From Pseudopedobacter alpinus (GTDB taxonomy: Bacteria > Bacteroidota > Bacteroidia > Sphingobacteriales > Sphingobacteriaceae): DNA of 64,000 nt. The position numbers and the translations under genes are program-made. Positions 52,304 to 61,919 of the stretch are shown here, piece by piece (the stretch's first letter is position 1; each line of letters starts with the position of its first letter). The DNA lies in NCBI RefSeq assembly GCF_042684645.1, contig NZ_JBHULV010000008.1:1-64000 (forward strand). Direction: 5' to 3'. The notes beneath the pieces were generated by a model. That model saw only the letters and a list, made by a program, of their open reading frames with translations. It made no database searches and was not told where the DNA came from.

Positions 52304-52417
52304 GCGGTAGGTGCAAAATTGCAGAAAATTAAGTGAGCCGCAAAGTAAAGTTTTAGGGTAAGGGTTTTTTATGAATTTAATATTGCGTTTTTTACCTGCT
52401 GGTAGGCAAGGTAACAC

Positions 52418-52684
52418 GCTGTCCGTTATAACTCCGTTTGCCCGCTAAAGAGGCGGTCAATCCGGGGTGTTATTTCCATCGTTAACGCAAAAAAATAATG
52501 TACGGTTCTACAGAATGACAGATTATGTTTGGGCTGAATAAAGCAGGGTCCTGAAAAAGAGAGACCCTGCTTTGACCTAAACGCAAAAAAATATAATGTA
52601 CGGTTCTACAGAATGACAGATTATGTTTGGGCTAAATAAAGCGGGGTCCTCAAAGAATAGAAAGCCTGGTTAGACTAGGAAACT
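52418..52684. repeat. Extragenic repeat region with a 95-bp direct duplication
   Basis: AACGCAAAAAAATATAATGT plus ACGGTTCTACAGAATGACAG occur twice, starting near 52484 and 52579, each followed by ATTATGTTTGGGCT, AATAAAGC and GGGTCCT. The first copy ends in a hairpin AAAGCAGGGTC (52540-52550) and GACCCTGCTTT (52563-52573). Immediately upstream (52418-52480) are GC-rich sequences such as CCCGCTAAAGAGGCGGTCAA. No coding sequence seen up to 52842. Confidence 0.75.
52540..52573. terminator. Hairpin with perfect 11-bp stem
   Basis: AAAGCAGGGTC and GACCCTGCTTT surround a 12-nt loop. T run is weak, so its role as a terminator is uncertain; it belongs to the duplicated repeat. Confidence 0.45.
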
Positions 52685-52842
52685 TCATAAGTCTTTAACA
52701 GGAAACACCACATTAACAAAAAAGAGGCTATGGCTAATCTTGAATTTGTTTATATCTTTAGGCAGGTTATTTATGGTTTTGGAGCTTATAAAATCCAATT
52801 CCTAATCATTAATTTAGCTTTTAGTCTTTTAAAAATAACACC

Positions 52843-53655
52843 ATGAAATTACTATTTTCTATACTATTGTTATCTTTTACCATCACAAGTAACGCACAAT
52901 TAAAACTGAATAAACTTTGGGAAACTAAAGATTTGGCAACGCCCGAATCTGTTTTGCCAATTGGCAATTTACTTTATGTTTCTTTAATAGATGGCGATGG
53001 CGCAAAAGCTGATGGAAAAGGAGGTATTGCCATTTTAAGCGAGGATGGAACTATAATTAGTAAAGATTGGGTTACATGTTTAAATGCACCAAAAGGTATG
53101 GGTGTTTATAAAGGAAAACTATACGTAGCCGATATTAATGAAGTAGTTAAAATTGATATTAAATCTGCTAGGGTAGAAGCTAAAATCCAAATTGGTGGGT
53201 CTGTATTTTTAAATGATATAGCAATTAACAAGCAAGGCGAAGTATTTGTTTCTGATACCAGATTAGCCAAAGTACACCAAATAAAAAACGATATTCCTAA
53301 TCTTTATTTAGATAGTATTAAAAGTGCAAATGGACTTAAATTTATTAACAATGAGCTCCATATTTTAAGCGGACCAGCCTTAATAAAAGTGGATAAAAAC
53401 AAACAAATACAAACTATTGCAAAAGGTTTAGCTGCCGGAGGCGATGGTTTAGAGCCTTATGCCAATGGAGATTTTTTAGCTACTTGTTGGGTGGGTTTAA
53501 TTTATCATATTAAAAAAGACGGTACTTTTACTTTGCTAATGGATACCAGAGCAGATAAAATTAACACTGCTGATATTGGTTTTAATCCCAAATCAAATAT
53601 TTTATATGTACCTACATTTAATAAAAATAGTGTGGTAGCTTACAAAGTGCAGTAA
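52843..53655 (+). CDS. SMP-30/gluconolactonase-like beta-propeller protein
   Basis: The 270-residue protein has a signal peptide (about 1-17, TSNAQ) and NHL/SMP-30-type beta-propeller blades: LATPESVLPIGNLLYVS, LNAPKGMGVYKGKLYVAD, LNDIAINKQGEVFVSDT, SANGLKFINNELHILSG and TADIGFNPKSNILYVP. Catalysis (a calcium-dependent lactonase) is not proven, because I cannot align the metal ligands reliably. Periplasmic location is inferred. Confidence 0.85.
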   Translation: MKLLFSILLLSFTITSNAQLKLNKLWETKDLATPESVLPIGNLLYVSLIDGDGAKADGKGGIAILSEDGTIISKDWVTCLNAPKGMGVYKGKLYVADINEVVKIDIKSARVEAKIQIGGSVFLNDIAINKQGEVFVSDTRLAKVHQIKNDIPNLYLDSIKSANGLKFINNELHILSGPALIKVDKNKQIQTIAKGLAAGGDGLEPYANGDFLATCWVGLIYHIKKDGTFTLLMDTRADKINTADIGFNPKSNILYVPTFNKNSVVAYKVQ

Positions 53656-53766
53656 TTTTATTATTGCATTTTATTATTAAAACAGTTTTGGTTTAATGTT
53701 TTTTTTAGTGTTTGCTTAAAATCCTTTAATTATTCTTTTATATAATGAGGCATTGCCATTAATTTG

Positions 53767-55041
53767 CTATCCAAATGGCTCATTAATAGATTTGCTAGGT
53801 TGCGAAAACCATTGTGGTCCATCCGCTGTCATATAAACACAATCTTCAAACCTAATACCAAACTCGCCAATAATAGAAATTGTTGGTTCTATGCTAAAAC
53901 ACATACCGGGTTCAAGCAGTTTTTTATTTCCTTTAACCATATTTCTCCACTCGTGTCCGTCCATACCAATACCATGGCCAGTGCGGTGTGGCAAACCAGG
54001 CAATTTATAACCTGGCCCAAAGCCTGCATCAATTAATACTTTTCTTGCAGCAAAATCTACAGCTTCACAAGTTGCCCCAACTTTAGCGGCTTCAAAACCT
54101 GCTAATTGCGCCTTTTTTTCCAAATTCCATATTTCTTCTTGGCGTTTGCTTGGGCTATTTCCAAAAACAACAGTACGGCTTATGTCAGAATTATAACTTT
54201 CAACTGTGCAACCGCAATCCATTAAAACAATATCTCCAGTTTTCAAAGTTGGCGCTTGCTTGCTACCATGTGGGTAGGCAGACGATTGACCAAATAAGCA
54301 TAAAGCAAAATCTGCATTGCCACCTAAATCATTTTGAGCTTTCATAATTATGGCTGCAAGTTGGCTTTGTTTCATCCCTTCCTGTAGTTTGCTCACACCA
54401 ATTTTTATAGCAGCCAATGTAATGTCATTAGCTTTCTGCATCAGTTTAATTTCTGCTTCAGATTTTATAATTCTACAAGCAACAGAAATTGGGTCGCCAC
54501 TTACATAATTTAAGTGGGGGGCTTCTTTTTTAATGCCATCCATTATAAAAAAGCGCACTTTTTTTTCTAAGCCAATATCTCCAGCTTTAATACCCAATTC
54601 TTTAAAAATATGAGCAACTAAACGGAAAGGATTTTCATCCTCTTCCCAAACACGTACATCATTACCTATAATAATTCTTTCCTTTAACCTATCCAGTTCA
54701 AAAGCCGGACAAATGTATTTTACAGTTCCCTTGGCAGGAATAATTGCTAACATTGCCCTTTCACTTTGGCCCCATTTTACACCTGTAAAGTAATTGAGTG
54801 ATGTGCCACTATCTAATATTAAAGCACCAATTTTATTTTCTATGAGTAAGCGTTGCGCTTTTGCAATTCTATTTTCTCTTTCTTTAACAGTAATTGGTTC
54901 AGCATCACTAATTGTTAATTTTAGTTTTTCTATTTCTTGAGAATATGTTTTTTCTTTATGGTTGTTTAGCTGAGTAAATCCTAAAGTAAGCCCAGCAGTT
55001 GCAGCTAAAGCAGATAGACCTAAAAATTCTTTTCTTTTCAT
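53767..55041 (-). CDS. M24-family Xaa-Pro aminopeptidase
   Basis: The 424-residue peptidase has an N-terminal signal-like stretch (MKRKEFLGLSALAATAGL, one short of a twin-arginine motif), a creatinase-like N-terminal domain (about 45-190) and the pita-bread catalytic domain. Metal ligands are visible in DCGCTVESYNSDISRTV, HRTGHGIGMDGHEW, MCFSIEPTISIIGEFGIR and FEDCVYMT. Location outside the cytoplasm is likely. Convergent with the SMP-30-like gene, 111 bp away. Confidence 0.92.
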   Translation of the reverse strand: MKRKEFLGLSALAATAGLTLGFTQLNNHKEKTYSQEIEKLKLTISDAEPITVKERENRIAKAQRLLIENKIGALILDSGTSLNYFTGVKWGQSERAMLAIIPAKGTVKYICPAFELDRLKERIIIGNDVRVWEEDENPFRLVAHIFKELGIKAGDIGLEKKVRFFIMDGIKKEAPHLNYVSGDPISVACRIIKSEAEIKLMQKANDITLAAIKIGVSKLQEGMKQSQLAAIIMKAQNDLGGNADFALCLFGQSSAYPHGSKQAPTLKTGDIVLMDCGCTVESYNSDISRTVVFGNSPSKRQEEIWNLEKKAQLAGFEAAKVGATCEAVDFAARKVLIDAGFGPGYKLPGLPHRTGHGIGMDGHEWRNMVKGNKKLLEPGMCFSIEPTISIIGEFGIRFEDCVYMTADGPQWFSQPSKSINEPFG

Positions 55042-55403
55042 TTATCAGTTAATATGGGTGTTTTGTAACAGCTTACATAAGGAATTCTAAACGTTATCCA
55101 ATAAATATAGGGCAATTAAAGGACGAAATAAAGATATTTAAAGCTGTTAATCTTTCTACTACAAAACTTTTACAGTTTTAAATGGTTTGACTTAAAGCTT
55201 GTTTAAATTTCATTTAAGCAAAATTTGTTCTTTTTGTAAAGATTTTTTGATTTTTTTATCATTAGAGTATTAATCTTATAATAGCAATCTCCCTCTTTTA
55301 TTAATAGAAACAGGTTTTATTTTATGTTTTATGTAAATTCGCAGTTCAAATAAATTTCAGGAATAAAATCAATCAAATAATTGATTGATTTCACCATCAT
55401 AAA
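55042..55403. other. Intergenic region between divergent genes
   Basis: A 362-bp AT-rich gap between the divergent M24 peptidase and CDP-alcohol transferase genes. A clustered ATCAATCAAATAATTGATTGA (split as 20-base pieces) palindrome-like stretch lies near 55368-55388. No gene seen. Confidence 0.45.
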
Positions 55404-56168
55404 ATGTCGAAACTACCTAAGCAGTTTAAATTTGTTGATTTATCAGATTATGGAAGGCGTCCTGGTCGTTGGATAGCAACTTCATTGGTAAATACTGGTA
55501 TAACTCCAATTGGAATTACTACTTTATTTATTATCTCTGGTATTTTTGCAATTGCAGCTATTTTGTTTAAATATTTTGCATTAGCAGCATTTCTATTAAT
55601 TCTTAAATCAACTTTAGATGCAGCAGACGGGGAACTTTCAAGATTAAAAAACACACCGTCATACACTGGGCGTTATTACGATTCTATTGCAGATATTATT
55701 TTGAATTTGCTGTTTCTATTAACTTTTATGTACGTGACTGATGGGTCTTTGCTTTATACTTTTTTAGCTTTTTTTGGGATTCAGTTGCAAGGCACAGTGT
55801 ATAATTATTATTATGTTATTTTGAGAAATAGTGTAAACGGTGACTCTACAAGCCGCATTTTTGAAATTGAAGCTCCAATTGCATTAAAAGGCGAGAAGCA
55901 AAGTACAGTAAATAGGCTGTATAAAATTTATTACTTTTTTTACGGAGTTTTTGATAAAATAATTTACCAGTTAGATAAAAATGCACCAAACAGTAAACCT
56001 TTTCCTAAATGGTTTATGACACTGATTTCTATTTATGGATTAGGATTTCAATTACTTTGTATGTCAATTTTATTATTGTTGAATTTGCATTTATATGTTA
56101 TTCCGTTTTTTATTGGATACTCTGTTTTTATCTTAGTTTTTATTGGGATAAGAAGAATATTTTTGTAG
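55404..56168 (+). CDS. CDP-alcohol phosphatidyltransferase family protein
   Basis: The 254-residue inner-membrane protein transfers a phosphatidyl group from CDP-diacylglycerol to an alcohol. The signature D-x2-D-G-x2-A/S-R-x8-G-x3-D-x3-D is present as DAADGELSR, then TGRYYDSIAD, with every aspartate kept. It has about six transmembrane helices. The acceptor alcohol (glycerol phosphate, inositol phosphate or other) cannot be told. It has no near neighbour on the same strand. Confidence 0.92.
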   Translation: MSKLPKQFKFVDLSDYGRRPGRWIATSLVNTGITPIGITTLFIISGIFAIAAILFKYFALAAFLLILKSTLDAADGELSRLKNTPSYTGRYYDSIADIILNLLFLLTFMYVTDGSLLYTFLAFFGIQLQGTVYNYYYVILRNSVNGDSTSRIFEIEAPIALKGEKQSTVNRLYKIYYFFYGVFDKIIYQLDKNAPNSKPFPKWFMTLISIYGLGFQLLCMSILLLLNLHLYVIPFFIGYSVFILVFIGIRRIFL

Positions 56169-56202
56169 TTTAAATAATCATACCTTTTATAAATTTAGAT
56201 TT

Positions 56203-56853
56203 CTAAATAGTCCACTGGTTGTGTATGATGGCTACTAATTTATTCTGATTATTCGATTTTTTGTACACCAATATCAAACTTTGCCAATCCATTCCGTCGT
56301 ATTTTTTGTTAAAACCAGCGAAATAACTTTCAGTAAAATCACAATCTTTAAATACTTTATTCAAATTAATTAATGAGTTCCCTTTAGAGATAATCTTGTT
56401 TTTACTTGTAGTATCGGCTTTTAAAAAATCAGCTGAGTAAACAAATTTTTTAAAATAGTTTTCAGGTGTTAATAAAATTGGATCTCCAGATCCATCGTAA
56501 GCTCCCCAATTTATCGTTTTTTGTTGTTGAACTTTGTTGACAAATTGATTTTTAGAGAAATTGATAGATTTTGTGGTATCTATAAAACCGTAAGGTGAAA
56601 ATGTTAGGCCTAAATTGGGATGAATAAATGTGGCCAAGGTTTCGTAGTCTTTATTTTTTAAACTGGTTAAAATTTTCTTTGTAGTTTCTAAAACCGAATC
56701 CTCTACAGTTTCAATAGTTTCAGAAATTGGTTCCAGGGGTATGGTTTTTTCTACAATGGTGTCTTGTTGAATAGCTTCCTTCTTGGTATTATTGGTACAA
56801 GCAGACAATACTATTAAGCTTAAAATAATAAATAACGAGATTCTATTTTTCAT
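56203..56853 (-). CDS. Lipoprotein of unknown function
   Basis: The 216-residue protein has a lipobox LSAC and a D/E/T-rich spacer (about 22-60). A globular region (about 60-216) follows with NKDYETLATFIHPNLGLTFS and GMDWQSLILVYKKSNNQNKL, which resembles an NTF2-like or SnoaL-like fold. No name recognised. Convergent with the CDP-alcohol transferase gene. Confidence 0.65.
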   Translation of the reverse strand: MKNRISLFIILSLIVLSACTNNTKKEAIQQDTIVEKTIPLEPISETIETVEDSVLETTKKILTSLKNKDYETLATFIHPNLGLTFSPYGFIDTTKSINFSKNQFVNKVQQQKTINWGAYDGSGDPILLTPENYFKKFVYSADFLKADTTSKNKIISKGNSLINLNKVFKDCDFTESYFAGFNKKYDGMDWQSLILVYKKSNNQNKLVAIIHNQWTI

Positions 56854-56945
56854 TTTTCGAGACTTTATATAAATTGGGTTTTTACAAACAACAATCTTGC
56901 CTTGTATTCATTAATTTTTGCTACTTAAAGGTTTTTAGATTTTCA

Positions 56946-57308
56946 TTATAAAACCAACACACAAATTAAAGTGAATATTGCCGGTAAAGCTTGCACATAA
57001 AATATTTTTTTGCTTGCAGTTACAGCTCCAAAAACACCAGCTACAATTACGCAAGACAAGAAGAAAATTGCGATATTTTTTTGCCAAATAGTATCTGATA
57101 TTAAGAGTGACCAAATTAGTCCTGATGCTAAAAAACCGTTATACAAACCTTGGTTTGCAGCCAAACCCTTTGTTGGTGTAAATAAATCTGGTGGCAAGCT
57201 TTTAAAAGTTTTTTTGCCAATTGTTTCCCAAGCAAACATTTCAAAATACATAAAGTATAAATGTTCAAACGCTATAAAACCTATTAATATTTGAGTAATG
57301 ATGTTCAT
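56946..57308 (-). CDS. DUF1304 membrane protein
   Basis: The 120-residue protein has four predicted transmembrane helices and the DUF1304 pattern: AFEHLYFMYFEMFAWET and NQGLYNGFLASGLIW. Small integral membrane proteins of this family have no known function. Confidence 0.88.
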   Translation of the reverse strand: MNIITQILIGFIAFEHLYFMYFEMFAWETIGKKTFKSLPPDLFTPTKGLAANQGLYNGFLASGLIWSLLISDTIWQKNIAIFFLSCVIVAGVFGAVTASKKIFYVQALPAIFTLICVLVL

Positions 57309-57569
57309 AGAATTTATTAAACAATTATGGGTTAAGAAATTAGTTTATTACCTATAAATATGGTGTTGAATCATGTTAATGTTTGATGGTAAGTTAACAC
57401 TTTAGATTGGGTTTAATTTAAGGAAATTGAAGAATTGATTATAGATAGTCAGAGCTTTAATTCATTTATTAATCCCAAGAGACGTTTTGCTAAACTCTTT
57501 GGCAATATAAAGGACACAAACCATAGGATTTTATATTTTGTAACCTTAGAAAAACCCCAAATTCATAAA

Positions 57570-57641
57570 CCGGATAGTAGCGGATACCCGCCTTGTGAAT
57601 AAGGCCTGAAGCAGTATGAGCGTATAGCCGGACTGTCGGCC
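57570..57641. repeat. GC-rich extragenic repeat, CCGGATAGTA family, copy 2
   Basis: CCGGATAGTAGCGGATACCC starts at 57570 and is followed by GCCTTGTGAATAAGGCCTGA and GAGCGTATAGCCGGACTG. It shares the start CCGGATAGTARCGGAWAC, a GTGAA-AGC middle and the final AGCCGG with the minus strand of 30151-30260. The rest of the 367-bp gap is featureless. Confidence 0.65.
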
Positions 57642-57675
57642 ACCAAGTTGCAAATACATTGTTTTTCTAAAACAC

Positions 57676-57954
57676 CTATTTTTCTTTAACTTCTTCGTAA
57701 TCTACAAAGTCGCCGGCGTTATCAAGCCTTGGCTTTTTAACAGGGTTTGTTGGCGGTACATAATCTACAGAAAGAGTACCCTCTGGTTTGCTATTTTTTT
57801 GTTGGTATTGCTGATAGCCAGCTTGTTGTTTATTCATTTTTTCTTGCATATTATTAACTACCTTTTTAAATAAAAAAGGTAAAAATATACGAGCTAAAAC
57901 ACGTAGTATATAAATAACAAAGATTGCTATAATTAAAAATCGTATAAATCCCAT
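57676..57954 (-). CDS. DUF4834 family protein
   Basis: The 92-residue protein has one N-terminal transmembrane helix (FLIIAIFVIYILRVLARIF), then a charged, Q-rich cytosolic tail ending KPRLDNAGDFVDYEEVKEK, the conserved DUF4834 tail. Found widely in Bacteroidota next to housekeeping genes; role unknown. It is 52 bp downstream of uvrB on the same strand. Confidence 0.85.
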   Translation of the reverse strand: MGFIRFLIIAIFVIYILRVLARIFLPFLFKKVVNNMQEKMNKQQAGYQQYQQKNSKPEGTLSVDYVPPTNPVKKPRLDNAGDFVDYEEVKEK

Positions 57955-58006
57955 TGTTTACAAATATAGTTTTTTAACGTAATTTGACTATAATTCTTAC
58001 GTAATG

Positions 58007-60040
58007 TTACGCTCCAAATTTTTCTAAAATCATTTTTTCTAATGCAAACATTTCGTCCCGTAGTTTTGCAGCCAGTAAGAAATTAAGTTCTTTTGCAGCT
58101 GTTTGCATCTCTTTTTTAGTGTTTTCTAAAGATTTTTTTAGCTCCCCTTTACTCATGTATTGTACAATTGGGTCGGCGGCTAAAGTTACTTCAGCATTGT
58201 CTTCAGTATAAATTTTTTGTACGCCTCCTTTAAAATCCATTACAGATGTTTGCTCCATAATAGCTTCACGAGATTTACCAACAGTTTTTGGTACAATGCC
58301 GTGTTCTTCATTGTATTTTATTTGTTTTTCTCGTCGACGGTCGGTTTCATCCATGGTTACTCTCATAGATTCTGTAATTTTATCAGCATACATAATTACT
58401 CGGCCTCTATCATTACGGGCGGCTCTACCAATAGTTTGTATCAATGAACGTTCTGAGCGTAAAAAACCTTCTTTATCGGCATCTAAAATAGCAACTAAAG
58501 AAACTTCTGGTAAATCTAAACCTTCACGCAAAAGGTTAATCCCAATTAAAACATCAAACTCGCCCAAACGCAAACCACGTAAAATTTCTACACGTTCTAA
58601 AGTTTTCACTTCCGAGTGTATGTAGCGCACCTTAATATTTAGCCTATCCATGTATTTAGCTAACTCTTCGGCCATACGTTTGGTTAAGGTGGTTACCAAA
58701 ATACGGTCGCCCATTTTAATGGTTTTGTCAATTTCATCCAGCAAATCATCCACTTGGTTGCCAACTGGGCGTATTTCTATAATTGGGTCTAAAAGGCCTG
58801 TTGGGCGAATTACTTGTTCTATAAAAACACCTTCTGTTTTTTCTAGCTCATAATCTCCGGGAGTGGCACTCACATAAATGGTTTGCGGTGCTAAAGTTTC
58901 AAACTCGTTAAAGTTTAAAGGGCGGTTATCTAAAGCTGCCGGCAAACGGAAACCATACTCTACCAAAGATAATTTACGAGACCTATCACCACCATACATG
59001 GCTCTTATTTGTGGTACAGTAACATGGCTTTCGTCTATTACCATCAAATAATCATCCGGAAAATAATCTAATAAACAGAAAGGTCTTGCGCCGGGTTTAC
59101 GGTTGTCAAAATACCTTGAATAGTTTTCTATACCAGAACAGTAGCCTAATTCACGCATCATTTCCATATCGTAATTGGTACGTTCCTCTAAACGTTTGGC
59201 TTCTAAAAACCGTCCATCTCTTTCCAATTGCGCTTTTCTTTCTACCATGTCTTCGCCAATTTGGTGTAAGACACTGGTAAACCTATCTCGTGGTGTAACA
59301 AATAAATTTGCTGGAAATACCGCAACCTGATCCATCTTTTCAATGGTTTTACCTGTTGCTGGGTCAATCACGGTCATTTCTTCAATGTCATCGCCAAAAA
59401 AGGAAATACGGTACGCTAAATCTAAATATGCTGGGTAAATATCAACGGTATCACCTTTAACACGGAAAGTTCCGCGTTTAAAATCGTTAATGGTTCGTGA
59501 GTATAAAATTTCAACCAAACGGTGTAAAAAAGCATTTCTGCTGATGCGTGTGCCAACACCAAATCTAAAAACAGAATTAGAAAAATCTTCTGGATTTCCC
59601 ATACCATAAATGCAAGAAATCGAGGAAACAACAATCACATCTCGCCTGCCGCTCATTAAAGATGAAGTGGTGCGCAAACGCAATTTCTCTATTTCTTCAT
59701 TAATTTGAAGGTCTTTTTCTATGTAAGTATTGGTGGTTGGTAAAAATGCTTCTGGCTGATAATAATCATAATAAGAAACAAAATAGTTGACTGCATTTTC
59801 TGGGAAAAACTGTTTAAACTCGCCGTATAATTGTGCGGCTAAAGTTTTATTATGGCTTAAAATTAGAGTTGGCTTTTGAGTTTGCTGTATCACATTGGCT
59901 ACGGTAAATGTTTTACCAGAGCCGGTTACACCCAATAATGTTTGATAATTTTCTCCCTCTTGCACACCTTGCACTAACTGTTTAATTGCAGCAGGTTGAT
60001 CGCCAGCTGGCTGATAGTGCGAGTTCATTTTAAAATCCAT
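58007..60040 (-). CDS. uvrB: Excinuclease ABC subunit B
   Basis: UvrB is the damage-verifying helicase of nucleotide excision repair. The 677-residue protein has Walker A GVTGSGKT, the beta-hairpin YYDYYQPEAFLP, helicase motifs DESHVTVPQIRAMYGGD and IGRAARND, and the C-terminal UVR motif (LKKSLENTKKEMQTAAKELN). Complete in length. It ends the cluster formed with DUF4834. Confidence 0.98.
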   Translation of the reverse strand: MDFKMNSHYQPAGDQPAAIKQLVQGVQEGENYQTLLGVTGSGKTFTVANVIQQTQKPTLILSHNKTLAAQLYGEFKQFFPENAVNYFVSYYDYYQPEAFLPTTNTYIEKDLQINEEIEKLRLRTTSSLMSGRRDVIVVSSISCIYGMGNPEDFSNSVFRFGVGTRISRNAFLHRLVEILYSRTINDFKRGTFRVKGDTVDIYPAYLDLAYRISFFGDDIEEMTVIDPATGKTIEKMDQVAVFPANLFVTPRDRFTSVLHQIGEDMVERKAQLERDGRFLEAKRLEERTNYDMEMMRELGYCSGIENYSRYFDNRKPGARPFCLLDYFPDDYLMVIDESHVTVPQIRAMYGGDRSRKLSLVEYGFRLPAALDNRPLNFNEFETLAPQTIYVSATPGDYELEKTEGVFIEQVIRPTGLLDPIIEIRPVGNQVDDLLDEIDKTIKMGDRILVTTLTKRMAEELAKYMDRLNIKVRYIHSEVKTLERVEILRGLRLGEFDVLIGINLLREGLDLPEVSLVAILDADKEGFLRSERSLIQTIGRAARNDRGRVIMYADKITESMRVTMDETDRRREKQIKYNEEHGIVPKTVGKSREAIMEQTSVMDFKGGVQKIYTEDNAEVTLAADPIVQYMSKGELKKSLENTKKEMQTAAKELNFLLAAKLRDEMFALEKMILEKFGA

Positions 60041-60269
60041 GTGTCAAATATAAATATTAATTGATTGGGTTAATGCCAAAGGCTTAATGCTTAAAGCAGA
60101 AAGCTAAAAAAATGCCATTAATTTTATAAATGTTTATTTAGGAAATTTTGTTTTATTGTTGCAAGCTGGTGGAAGATTTTATTAAGGATTGTACGTTTAG
60201 AAGTAATGAAAATTTCACTATTAATCACCTATATAAATTTTTTCTTTATAGCGATGTATATAAACAAAA

Positions 60270-60299
60270 AAATCTGAGTTTTTGGCTCAGATTTTTTTG
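60270..60299. terminator. Bidirectional terminator hairpin between uvrB and flotillin genes
   Basis: AAATCTGAG (60270-60278) and CTCAGATTT (60286-60294) form a 9-bp stem, with A and T runs on both sides. It ends the flotillin transcript on the minus strand. Confidence 0.85.
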
Positions 60300-60311
60300 T
60301 GATTTTTAAAA

Positions 60312-61895
60312 TTAGTCTTCTTTTTCAGGAGTTTTGGGTTCCAGATCTGCTTTGGTTTCTAAAGCATCTGGTGCGTTTGCTCCTTTCAAATAGTTAGGCA
60401 ACTCCATACCTGCCATGTTAAATAAATCGTTAAGTGGAGGTACACTTTGCATCATCCCAGATATAAAATTAGCGGTTGAAGTTTTGCCATTAGCACTTCC
60501 ACCACCTTGACCATCCCAAACGGTAATTTTATCAATTTTAATGTTTTTAACCGCCTCTACTTGTGTTTTAACTAACTCTGGTAATTTATCAGCAATTAAA
60601 AACATGATTGCTTGTTTTGGGTCTCCACCAGCGGCAGCAACAATTTGTTGGTAACCTTCTGCCTGTTTACTTAAAATTTCAAATAAACCTCTTGCTTCTG
60701 CATCCATTTTAGCAAAAGTAGCATCGGCCTGACCTTGCGCTTCTCTTCTAATTTTTTCAGCTTCAGCTTCAGCATCAATAATCATTTTCTCTTTATCAAT
60801 TTCGGCAGGCACTACAATATTTGCTTTTTGCGATGCTCTTTCTTTGTCAGCTCTAGCTAACTCTGCATTTTTTTCTGCGGTATAAGCTTCTTGCAAGGCT
60901 TTTGCTTGTTGTACTTTTTCTGCCGCAATTGCAATTCTGTTTGCTTCTGCTTCTTTTTCTCTTCTTAAAGCTTCAGAATTTGCAATTAAAATTTTCGAAC
61001 TGTTCTCTCCTTCAACAGCTGTAGCATTATTACTTGCAATTTTAATACGTGTATCTCTTTCCGTTTCGGCAACCTTGATGTTTGTATCTCTTGTTGCTTC
61101 GGCTCTACCAATGCTTTCATCTCTTTTTGCCATAGCAATTAAAACCTCACGGTCTTTCACCGCATTTGCAATATTGGTGTCACGGTCTCTTTGCGTTTCG
61201 GCAATTCTAATATCTTTATCTCTATCGGCTTCGGCTTTACCAATTTCTCCGTAACGTTCTTGTTCTGCAACAGATTTTTTAGCTTCGTTAATGGCTTTTG
61301 CAGCAGCTTCTTTTCCTAAAGCTTCTATATAACCAGATTCGTCGCGTAAATCTGTAACGTTTACGTTTATTAGTTTTAGTCCAATTTTTCTGATTTCATT
61401 ATCAACGTTATTGGCTACGTTGGTCAAAAACTTATCTCTGTCCGAGTTAATTTCTTCAATATCCATGGTGGCAATTACCAAACGTAACTGACCAAATAAT
61501 AAATCTTTAACCAATTCTTGAATTTGTGGAATTGGTAAGCCTAACAATCTTTCGGCAGCAATACTCATCACTTCGGGGTCGGTAGAAATACCAATGGTAA
61601 AACGGCAAGGTACATCAACCCTAATATTTTGTTTTGATAATGCGTTGGTTAAATTAGCTTCAATAGACATTGGTTTTAAGTCTAAAAAAGCATAATCTTG
61701 GAAAACTGGCCAAATAAATGCGGCTCCACCATGTACACAACGGGCGGTAGAAGTACCACCAACTTTATTTTTACCAGTATTACCGTAAATAACCATCACT
61801 TTGTCTGATGGGCAGCGTTTGTAACGTGATAGTATTGCAGCAACTGTAACAAATAGAATTACAGCAACAATCACAATTAAAATTAAAGGATTCAT
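60312..61895 (-). CDS. Flotillin family (SPFH) membrane protein
   Basis: The 527-residue protein has an N-terminal membrane hairpin or helix (about 1-22), an SPFH/band-7 domain (about 25-200) with CRFTIGISTDPEVMSIAAER, and a long Ala/Glu/Lys/Arg coiled coil (about 210-400, repeated A-E-x-x-R-D heptads). The C-terminal region ends in a PxLxD-rich tail. Bacterial flotillins of the FloT/YuaG type organise membrane microdomains. It is 24 bp downstream of an NfeD-like gene, the conserved bacterial partner. Confidence 0.93.
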   Translation of the reverse strand: MNPLILIVIVAVILFVTVAAILSRYKRCPSDKVMVIYGNTGKNKVGGTSTARCVHGGAAFIWPVFQDYAFLDLKPMSIEANLTNALSKQNIRVDVPCRFTIGISTDPEVMSIAAERLLGLPIPQIQELVKDLLFGQLRLVIATMDIEEINSDRDKFLTNVANNVDNEIRKIGLKLINVNVTDLRDESGYIEALGKEAAAKAINEAKKSVAEQERYGEIGKAEADRDKDIRIAETQRDRDTNIANAVKDREVLIAMAKRDESIGRAEATRDTNIKVAETERDTRIKIASNNATAVEGENSSKILIANSEALRREKEAEANRIAIAAEKVQQAKALQEAYTAEKNAELARADKERASQKANIVVPAEIDKEKMIIDAEAEAEKIRREAQGQADATFAKMDAEARGLFEILSKQAEGYQQIVAAAGGDPKQAIMFLIADKLPELVKTQVEAVKNIKIDKITVWDGQGGGSANGKTSTANFISGMMQSVPPLNDLFNMAGMELPNYLKGANAPDALETKADLEPKTPEKED

Positions 61896-61919
61896 AGTTT
61901 ATAAATTAAGGTTTGATTT

